Source of the DNA: Pseudomonas sp.
Lineage (GTDB): Bacteria; Pseudomonadota; Gammaproteobacteria; Pseudomonadales; Pseudomonadaceae
Assembly: GCA_029239415.1 (NCBI GenBank)
Contig: JAQZAY010000174.1
Span: 1 to 7,805 of the forward strand
Direction of reading: 5' to 3'
Length of the DNA: 7,805 nt
Below are positions 1 to 5,083 of the stretch, one piece after another. The notes beneath the pieces were generated by a model. The model saw nothing but the letters and a program-made list of their open reading frames with translations. It was not told where the DNA came from and did no database searches. Position numbers and translations under genes: made by a program. The number at the start of each line of letters is the position of its first letter. The stretch's first letter is position 1.

Positions 1-8
1 AGTACAGC

Positions 9-884
9 ATGCAGAATCCGCTTACCCAGTATCCGCAGCCCCCCTTTGCCGCCCAGACCCAGCCCGCGCCTGGCCTGGATGCCAAGATGGACCCCGAACC
101 GGACCATGGGGAGCGCACCTACAAGGGCTTCGGCCGGCTGGCCGGGCGCAAGGCGCTGATCACCGGCGCCGATTCTGGCATCGGCCGTGCCACGGCCATT
201 GCCTTTGCCCGCGAGGGCGCCGACATCGTGCTCAACTACCTGCCGGTCGAAGAGGCCGATGCGCGCGAAGTCATCGCCCTGATCGAGGCCGAAGGCCGCA
301 AGGCCATTGCCCTGCCAGGCGACCTGAAAGACGAGGCCTTCTGCAAGCAACTGGTCGAGCAGGCCCATGCGCACCTAGGCGGCCTCGACATCCTGGTCAA
401 CGTGGCCGGCAAGCAGACCGCTCGCAAGGATATCAGCCAGGTCAGCAGCGAGCAGTTCGACGCGACCATGAAGACCAACGTGTACGCGTTGTTCTGGTTG
501 TGCCAGGCGGCCGTGCCGCTGATGCCAGCGGGGGCGACCATCATCAATACCGCCTCGATCCAGTCCTACCAGCCATCGCAGACCCTGCTCGACTATGCCA
601 CCACCAAGGCGGCCATCGTGGCCTTCACCAAGGCGCTGGCCAAGCAGGTGATCGAACGCGGCATTCGCGTGAATGCCGTGGCGCCGGGCCCGATCTGGAC
701 CGTGCTGCAGCCCAGCGGTGGCCAACCGCCGGAGAAGATCCCGGACTTCGGCAGCCAGACGCCGATGAAGCGCCCAGGCCAACCGGCAGAATGCGCGCCG
801 CTGTATGTGCTGCTCGCCTCGCAGGAATCCAGCTACATCACCGGCGAAGTGTTCGGCGTGACGGGCGGTAACCCGCTGCCGTAG
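9..884 (+). CDS. yghA: YghA-like NAD(P)-dependent short-chain dehydrogenase/reductase
   Basis: The 291-residue protein is a classical cytosolic SDR oxidoreductase. It resembles E. coli YghA (about 294 residues, reported as an aldehyde reductase) and Bacillus general-stress SDRs along its whole length, including the N-terminal extension before the Rossmann fold (residues 1-45; motifs LTQYP and PGLDAKM). Visible motifs are the cofactor loop TGADSGIG (52-59), GDL (104-106), NVAG (131-134), catalytic Asn157, Ser183, and the YxxxK pair Tyr196/Lys200, followed by PGPIW (226-230). All four catalytic residues are present, so it should be active, probably reducing an aldehyde or ketone. The substrate cannot be read from the sequence. 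Only eight bases precede the ATG and show no ribosome binding site. The frame is open to the window edge, so a slightly longer N-terminus is possible. The next gene starts 76 bases downstream on the same strand. Confidence 0.93.
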   Translation: MQNPLTQYPQPPFAAQTQPAPGLDAKMDPEPDHGERTYKGFGRLAGRKALITGADSGIGRATAIAFAREGADIVLNYLPVEEADAREVIALIEAEGRKAIALPGDLKDEAFCKQLVEQAHAHLGGLDILVNVAGKQTARKDISQVSSEQFDATMKTNVYALFWLCQAAVPLMPAGATIINTASIQSYQPSQTLLDYATTKAAIVAFTKALAKQVIERGIRVNAVAPGPIWTVLQPSGGQPPEKIPDFGSQTPMKRPGQPAECAPLYVLLASQESSYITGEVFGVTGGNPLP

Positions 885-893
885 GGCTAGCGG
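873..893 (+). terminator. Possible terminator hairpin spanning the SDR stop codon
   Basis: CCGCTGCC (873-880) pairs with GGC (885-887) and AGCGG (889-893). This gives an 8-bp GC-rich stem with one bulged T at 888 and the four-base loop GTAG. The loop carries most of the TAG stop (882-884). The following bases, ATCAAACCTTT, are only weakly T-rich, so termination is uncertain. It could instead protect the 3' end of the mRNA or be coincidental in GC-rich DNA. Confidence 0.33.
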
Positions 894-949
894 ATCAAAC
901 CTTTGGGCAGGCGGCGCGGTCACTGAAGTAAGTACCTGTAGATCGGGTC

Positions 950-956
950 AAGGAGG
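950..956 (+). promoter_or_regulatory. Strong ribosome binding site of the Cys-rich small protein
   Basis: AAGGAGG is a near-perfect anti-SD match placed four bases before the ATG at 961. It is among the best Shine-Dalgarno sequences in the window. It is the main evidence that the short frame downstream is a translated gene and it fixes the start codon. I see no convincing -35/-10 pair in the 76 bases between the SDR stop and this start. Confidence 0.8.
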
Positions 957-960
957 CTGT

Positions 961-1104
961 ATGAAGTTCCTTTGCTTGCTGCGTGGTTGCCAATGGCGCT
1001 CTTCATGCGTTCGCGAAGTCGCCGGCCTGTCCTGTCAATGCTGTAAACGCTGCGGGGCCCTGCGCTATTGCTCGCAGGGCTCTGCGTCACAACCTACCCC
1101 CTAG
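961..1104 (+). CDS. Small cysteine-rich protein (47 aa) directly upstream of ku
   Basis: This 47-residue frame begins MKFLCLLRGC and ends before TAG at 1102-1104. It has eight cysteines (residues 5, 10, 16, 25, 27, 28, 31, 37), with a dense CQCCKRC core (25-31) that contains two overlapping CxxC pairs. This suggests a metal-binding, zinc-knuckle-like fold, though no full zinc-finger signature is identifiable. There is no clear signal peptide, because the short hydrophobic N-terminus is interrupted by Arg8 and Gln11. From memory it resembles the Pseudomonas 'PSPA7_2676 family Cys-rich small protein', whose function is unknown. Support for a real gene comes from the AAGGAGG site four bases upstream, the biased composition, and the tight junction with ku: the stop codon forms the start of the ku Shine-Dalgarno, with nine bases between stop and ku ATG. 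Co-transcription with ku is likely, but a repair role is only inferred from position. Confidence 0.75.
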   Translation: MKFLCLLRGCQWRSSCVREVAGLSCQCCKRCGALRYCSQGSASQPTP

Positions 1105-1107
1105 GAG
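1102..1107 (+). promoter_or_regulatory. ku ribosome binding site fused to the upstream stop codon
   Basis: TAGGAG contains both the TAG stop of the cysteine-rich frame (1102-1104) and a GGAG Shine-Dalgarno core (1104-1107), six bases before the ku ATG at 1114. This geometry lets a ribosome finishing the small protein reinitiate on ku. It supports the ATG at 1114 as the ku start. Confidence 0.7.
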
Positions 1108-1113
1108 CAGAGC

Positions 1114-1947
1114 ATGCCTCGAGCCATCTGGAAAGGTGCGATCAGCTTCGGCCTGGTGCACATCCCGGTCAGCCTCAACTCCGCGGTGCGCAGCGAGCGT
1201 GTCGATTTCGACTGGCTCGACAAGCGCAGCATGGACCCGGTGGGCTACAAGCGGATCAACAAGGTCACCGGCAAGGACATCGACGCGGAAAACATCGTCA
1301 AGGGCGTCGAGGTCGAGAAGGGGCGCTACGTGGTGATCAGCGAGGACGAGATCCGCGAGGCCCGGCCCGAGGCCACCCAGACCATCGACATTTTCTCCTT
1401 CGTGGAGCATAACGCGATCCCCTTGCAGCACTTCGATACCCCTTATTACCTGAGCCCGGACCGCCGTGGCGGCAAGGTCTACTCCCTGTTGCGCGAAACC
1501 CTCGAAAGCAGCGGCAAGGTGGCCTTGGCCACGGTAGTGCTGCATACCCAGCAACACCTCGCCTTGCTGCGCCCGCTCGACGAGGCGCTGGTGCTGATCA
1601 CCTTGCGCTGGCCCGAGGAGGTGCGTGGCATCGACACCCTGGAGCTGGACAAGAGCGTGACCGAGGCCAAGGTCGACAAGCGCGAATTGCAGATGGCCAA
1701 GCGGCTGGTGGAAGACATGAGCGGCGAATGGACACCGGACGAGTACCACAACGTCTTCAAGCAGACCATCATGGAGCTGGTCGAGGAGAAAGCCAAACAC
1801 GGCAAGATTGCCGTGGTGGAATCGACCAAGGAGAGTGCCGGCGAGAAGAGCGCCGACATCATCGACCTGACCGAGCTGCTCAAGCGTAGCCTGGGTGGCA
1901 AGGCACCGGCGAAGAAAAAGGCCCCCGCGCGCAAGAAGGCTTCCTGA
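1114..1947 (+). CDS. ku: Non-homologous end joining protein Ku
   Basis: The 277-residue bacterial Ku homodimer subunit forms a ring around broken double-stranded DNA ends and recruits LigD. The N-terminus MPRAIWKGAISFGLVHIPV (1-19) is the hallmark opening of the family. The Ku core, a beta-barrel with bridge, runs to about residue 230. It is followed by the conserved short C-terminal segment DIIDLTELLKRSL (248-260), the region associated with LigD interaction, and then a lysine-rich tail (263-276; KKK, RKK) of the kind known to bind DNA in other bacterial Ku proteins. Length is normal for proteobacterial Ku. The start is set by the family N-terminus and the GGAG site six bases upstream. It lies immediately after the cysteine-rich small gene and converges on the glycosyltransferase gene with a 15-base gap. 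Its partner ligD is in the same window, about 3.1 kb beyond the ku stop, on the opposite strand. Confidence 0.97.
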   Translation: MPRAIWKGAISFGLVHIPVSLNSAVRSERVDFDWLDKRSMDPVGYKRINKVTGKDIDAENIVKGVEVEKGRYVVISEDEIREARPEATQTIDIFSFVEHNAIPLQHFDTPYYLSPDRRGGKVYSLLRETLESSGKVALATVVLHTQQHLALLRPLDEALVLITLRWPEEVRGIDTLELDKSVTEAKVDKRELQMAKRLVEDMSGEWTPDEYHNVFKQTIMELVEEKAKHGKIAVVESTKESAGEKSADIIDLTELLKRSLGGKAPAKKKAPARKKAS

Positions 1948-1962
1948 CTGCAGGCGTGGCCG

Positions 1963-2643
1963 TCAGTCCGAGCACGCTTGCGCGCTGCCAAGGCCGGCCA
2001 GGCCCTTGAGATAGTCGCCAAATCCTTCGCGCGCGCGGCAATCGCCCCGGCTGCTGGTCGCCACGCTATGCCTGGCCGTCCACACGATACGTGCGCCTGC
2101 TGCCTGCAATGCCTTTACCAGATGTACGTCTTCATGGGCAGGCAAGGGCGGGAACCCACCGACCCGCTGATAGGCCTGGGCACAGATGCCCAGGTTGGCG
2201 CCATGGATATGCCGGTGATTCTCCCGGGCCTGGTAGCCGCGTCGATAACGCTCCCGCAGCGCGGCATCCTGCCAGGGCTGCCAGCGCTCGACATGTACCG
2301 TGCCGCACACCGCATCCGCCGCACACTCGAGCTGCCACAGCAACCAGTGCGGCGGCACCCGGCTGTCCGCGTCGGTGCACGCCAGCCAGCGGGCGCCTTG
2401 CTCGAGCATCCAGGCGGCCCCTGCGCGACGTGCCCGGCCGACATTGCCAGCTTCTACCTCGAGGGTCTCCACGCCATGGCGCCGGGCAATGGCGGCGCTG
2501 CTGTCGGTGCATCGATCGAGCACCACCAGCGTGCGCACCTCATGCCCAGCCTGTCCGGCCTCTCGCACCGCCACCTCGACGGCCTTCAGGCAATGACCCA
2601 GGCGGCGTGCTTCGTTATGCGCAGGAATGATCACGGCGATCAT
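1963..2643 (-). CDS. Family 2 (GT-A fold) glycosyltransferase
   Basis: The 226-residue protein is a compact GT-A fold glycosyltransferase of the GT2 type, predicted to transfer a sugar from a nucleotide-activated donor. Visible motifs are IIPAHNE (5-11) at the nucleotide-binding first strand, VLDRCTD (41-47), the metal-binding DAD (91-93) inside ACTDADSRVP, HGANLG (147-152), and HEDVHL (170-175), which occupies the position of the usual ED catalytic-base motif. No transmembrane helix is apparent, unlike processive GT2 enzymes, so a cytosolic single-transfer enzyme is likely. Donor and acceptor are unknown. It is the last gene of the - strand block. Its ATG overlaps the TGA of the methyltransferase gene by four bases (2640-2643), and a GGAAGAGA site lies seven bases upstream. 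The stop is 15 bases from that of convergent ku. Confidence 0.88.
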   Translation of the reverse strand: MIAVIIPAHNEARRLGHCLKAVEVAVREAGQAGHEVRTLVVLDRCTDSSAAIARRHGVETLEVEAGNVGRARRAGAAWMLEQGARWLACTDADSRVPPHWLLWQLECAADAVCGTVHVERWQPWQDAALRERYRRGYQARENHRHIHGANLGICAQAYQRVGGFPPLPAHEDVHLVKALQAAGARIVWTARHSVATSSRGDCRAREGFGDYLKGLAGLGSAQACSD

Positions 2644-3239
2644 GCGCAGGTCTCTTCCAGGTCGACCACGCTAGGCTGGCAGCACCAGTACTCCAGCAGG
2701 AAGTCGGCTTCTTCATGGCGGTAGAGCGGGTACAAGGGCAAGTGCTTGGCGAGCATCGCATGTACCTGGTGGCCGGTCTGCGGGCAGCCTTCGATCGGGT
2801 GCAGCCAGTGGCAGGCAAGCAGTCCGCCATCAGGCGTCAGGCTGGCGACCGATTGCTCGATCACTTGCAGCCACTGCGTCGGGTCCAGGTAGTAGCCGAT
2901 CTCGCTGAGCACGATCAGGTCGAAGCGCTCGCCCGGCCAATCGGCGGGCAGGCGGCCTTGCTCGACCCTGGCATGGGGGACGCCGCTGAGGCGTTCATGG
3001 GCCAGTCGCACGGCGGTCGGGTCCAGGTCCTGGCACAGCAGGTCGGCGCTACGCTCGGCCAGCGCCGCGCTGAGCTCGCCGTTGGCGCAGGCGGGCTCGA
3101 ACACGCGCGCATAGCACTGGCGCGGCAGGCTGGCCATGACCAGGTCGCGCTTGCGGCGTTCGTACCAGCGTTGGCGAAACGCCCAGGGGTCATCGCTGTT
3201 GGCGTAGAGCTGGGCGAAGTACTGATCGTCAGGCTTCAT
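2640..3239 (-). CDS. NodS-like class I SAM-dependent methyltransferase
   Basis: The 199-residue protein has a class I methyltransferase fold. The N-terminal pattern (DQYFAQLYANSDDPWAFRQR at 5-24, then WYERRKRDL at 25-33) is typical of the NodS-like group, which includes rhizobial N-methyltransferases acting on deacetylated chitooligosaccharide. Motif I is VFEPACANGELS (46-57), with Pro-Ala-Cys where many family members have PGC-like sequences. Asp71 in CQDLD is the likely ribose-binding acid, and FDLIVLSEIGYYL (106-118) is the motif IV region. The start at 3239 is chosen because its ATG overlaps the PIG-L stop (TGA) in ATGA. An in-frame ATG 33 bases upstream would add residues that look unrelated and would lengthen the overlap. 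No clear Shine-Dalgarno precedes 3239, which fits translation by coupling. The substrate is unknown. NodS resemblance makes an amino-sugar nitrogen a reasonable guess, but O-methylation cannot be excluded. Confidence 0.88.
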   Translation of the reverse strand: MKPDDQYFAQLYANSDDPWAFRQRWYERRKRDLVMASLPRQCYARVFEPACANGELSAALAERSADLLCQDLDPTAVRLAHERLSGVPHARVEQGRLPADWPGERFDLIVLSEIGYYLDPTQWLQVIEQSVASLTPDGGLLACHWLHPIEGCPQTGHQVHAMLAKHLPLYPLYRHEEADFLLEYWCCQPSVVDLEETCA

Positions 3240-3991
3240 AGGAACACCAGTTCGAACGGTTGCAGGAGGCACTCCAGCAGGCGGGGCGGCAACACGGGCG
3301 GACGCCCGTCGTCGGCTTCCATCTGGCTGACGTGGGCGGCGATCGCTTGTTGCTTGCGCGCCACGGCGGCCTTGTCAAGCTGGATGCGATGCGCGCGAGA
3401 CCAGGGCAGCCGCGCATCGTCTGGGCTCGCCCAGTGCCAGGCCCAGACAGGCACCTCCACCAGGCGCGCATGGCGTGCCTGGGCCGCCTGGGCGCAGGCA
3501 CGGCCGACGGCCTCGTGGTCGGCATGGCCGTCACTGCGCCAGGTGGTCAGCAACACATCGCCTGGCTTGAGCAGCTGGTTCAGATGATTGACCAGGAAGG
3601 CTTCATCGCGCGCCACGGCACTGTCCTTGAGATTGAGGCGGCGCCAGTCGAGCTCGGTGACGGCCAGGTCGAGGCGTTGCAGGGCATGACGGCTTTCAAG
3701 CGGCCGGTCTCGACGCAAGCGGTGCTCGGTCCAGTGGACCGAATCCTGATGACTGCCTTCGCCATCGGTGACCGAGATCAGCACCAGGTCCTGCTCACGG
3801 CCGCTGAAGCTGCACAATAGGCCGCCACAGGCCAGGATCTCGTCGTCAGGGTGCGGAGCCACTACCACCAGGCGAGTGCCGGGTGGGCAAAGCTGCTCGG
3901 GATTGATCCAGGTAGCCCGGGCCAAGTGGGCCGATTGCTGCCAGTCGGCCCAGCGGGTGCCATCGCTGGCTTGGATAAGATTCTTGGTCAT
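3236..3991 (-). CDS. PIG-L family zinc-dependent N-deacetylase
   Basis: The 251-residue protein belongs to the PIG-L/LmbE family, whose members (PIG-L, MshB, BshB) hydrolyse the N-acetyl group of GlcNAc-containing small molecules. Residues 41-51 (LVVVAPHPDDE) hold the signature: His47 and Asp50 are the expected zinc ligands and Asp49 the catalytic acid/base. The second motif SDGHADHEAVG (153-163) supplies the third zinc ligand, His159. All key residues are intact. There is no signal peptide, so it is cytosolic. An in-frame opening continues 87 codons upstream, but that part is low-complexity Arg/Pro-rich shadow of the acyl-CoA-dehydrogenase gene. The ATG at 3991 overlaps that gene's TGA (ATGA, 3988-3991) and has AGGAG ten bases upstream, so it is the start. 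The stop overlaps the methyltransferase start the same way. Likely job: expose an amine on a sugar-containing intermediate for a neighbouring enzyme. Confidence 0.92.
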   Translation of the reverse strand: MTKNLIQASDGTRWADWQQSAHLARATWINPEQLCPPGTRLVVVAPHPDDEILACGGLLCSFSGREQDLVLISVTDGEGSHQDSVHWTEHRLRRDRPLESRHALQRLDLAVTELDWRRLNLKDSAVARDEAFLVNHLNQLLKPGDVLLTTWRSDGHADHEAVGRACAQAAQARHARLVEVPVWAWHWASPDDARLPWSRAHRIQLDKAAVARKQQAIAAHVSQMEADDGRPPVLPPRLLECLLQPFELVFL

Positions 3992-5031
3992 AGCTGCCAG
4001 GCTCCTGCAGGGTCTTGCGCCAGTTGCTGGCCGAGGGTGGCCAGGTCGCGTTCGGCATGGCTCTGGCGCAGGTATACCGGGAGGTCGGCGCTGAGCCTCG
4101 CGAAGTGGCTGCTGCGGCAGAAGGGCGTGGCGCCCAGGGCACGGCCGACATGCCCGATCACTTGCTCGACCGTCTGTTCGACCTGGGCGCGTACCCGGCG
4201 CACGGGCAAGCTGGCGTCCTGTGCGGGGTTGCGATCGATCCAGTCCGCGCATTGGCGCAGGGCCGCACGAGCACCGTACAGCGCGGCATCGACCGCGCCC
4301 AGGTGGGCGTGGGCATGAGGGTCAGGGCGTGGCTTGCGGCAGTGATCGCGCAGATAGCGCGCCAAGGCCTCGGCGGCGCCATACCAGCATGCAGCGATGC
4401 CACCACCGCCATGCCAGAAGCCAGGCCGCGACAGGTATTGTCCAGGCTTGCCGATCGCCAACCCCGGAGTGTCTTGGAAGTGGATTTCAACGCTGGCGGT
4501 GGCGGCCATGCCGACCGCCTGCCAGTGATCGGCAACGATCCGCTGGGTGGGATCTGCAAGCTCGATGGCCACCAGCTGGGGCTGATTACTGTCGTCCCAG
4601 GCGGTCAGCAGCGCCCGGTCGATCTGCAGGGCACCGGAACACCAGGCCTTGCTGCCCGCCAGGCGTACCTGATCACCCGAGCGCGCGACGATCCGTGCCC
4701 GGGCGCTAGGGGATTCCGCAGCCCAGACCCCCCAGATACCGTCGCCGATGTCGCTCGCCGCGTCACACTCGGCCAGAATGGCCAGGGCGTCGGTATGACC
4801 TTCGTAGAGCTTGGCCAGCGACAGGTCATGGCCGGCGATGCGTGCCAAGGCCTGCCAGCGCTTCAAGGTCTGGCCATGGCCCGGGCGCGGCAGCAGGTCA
4901 AGCTTCTCGGCCCGCAGAGCCTTCAGGACAAGGAGCAGTTGCGCGTCGAGATCGAGCGTCTGGGGGCGCTCGATGAAACCGTGCAGCAATCGATCGAGAT
5001 TGGCCAGGCCAAGATCCTGGATGACGCTCAT
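3988..5031 (-). CDS. Acyl-CoA dehydrogenase-like flavoprotein (atypical)
   Basis: The 347-residue protein has the three-part acyl-CoA dehydrogenase architecture: a helical N-terminal part (1-95), a beta domain with WGVWAAESP (100-108), GSKAWCSGA (126-134) and GMAATASVEI (174-183), then a C-terminal helical bundle (about 205-347). FAD binding is therefore expected. It is shorter than usual dehydrogenases (about 380-400 residues). Its end, PVYLRQSHAERDLATLG (318-334), has the RD of the family but not the YEGT-type segment where many members carry the catalytic glutamate. It may thus oxidise something other than an acyl-CoA, or act as a flavin-dependent monooxygenase-like enzyme. This is inference. 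A GAGGA site (5041-5045) nine bases upstream supports the ATG at 5031. It lies 52 bases after ligD on the same strand and begins the ATGA-coupled chain with the PIG-L, methyltransferase and glycosyltransferase genes. Confidence 0.87.
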   Translation of the reverse strand: MSVIQDLGLANLDRLLHGFIERPQTLDLDAQLLLVLKALRAEKLDLLPRPGHGQTLKRWQALARIAGHDLSLAKLYEGHTDALAILAECDAASDIGDGIWGVWAAESPSARARIVARSGDQVRLAGSKAWCSGALQIDRALLTAWDDSNQPQLVAIELADPTQRIVADHWQAVGMAATASVEIHFQDTPGLAIGKPGQYLSRPGFWHGGGGIAACWYGAAEALARYLRDHCRKPRPDPHAHAHLGAVDAALYGARAALRQCADWIDRNPAQDASLPVRRVRAQVEQTVEQVIGHVGRALGATPFCRSSHFARLSADLPVYLRQSHAERDLATLGQQLAQDPAGAWQL

Positions 5032-5046
5032 GTCATGGATTCCTCA

Positions 5047-5061
5047 GGCCCACCCTGGGCC
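5047..5061 (-). other. Short perfect inverted repeat between ligD and the acyl-CoA dehydrogenase-like gene
   Basis: On the + strand GGCCCA (5047-5052) and TGGGCC (5056-5061) are perfect inverted repeats around a three-base CCC. In the - strand transcript this is a 6-bp GC hairpin just upstream of the GAGGA ribosome binding site. No T-tract follows, so it is not a classical terminator. It could set relative expression or mRNA stability at the ligD/cluster junction, or be chance. Confidence 0.3.
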
Positions 5062-5083
5062 ACCGTGGTACAACGTGTATGCA

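Noticed and set aside
1087..1800. - strand open frame of 237 codons opposite ku
   Set aside because: Antisense shadow: Leu/Asp/His/Val-rich translation without recognisable domains, while ku on the + strand is unmistakable.
1946..1968. Imperfect hairpin between the ku and glycosyltransferase stops (GACTG/CAGTC) as a bidirectional terminator
   Set aside because: A 5-bp stem, two mismatches and a 3-bp inner stem with no T-tract on either side are too weak to call.
2715..3587. + strand frame of 290 codons crossing the methyltransferase/PIG-L junction
   Set aside because: It spans two well-supported genes on the other strand and changes character midway, as expected for a shadow frame.
3992..4252. 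87-codon N-terminal extension of the PIG-L deacetylase frame
   Set aside because: Arg/Pro-rich sequence lying wholly inside the upstream gene. The ATG at 3991 has an ATGA overlap and AGGAG upstream.
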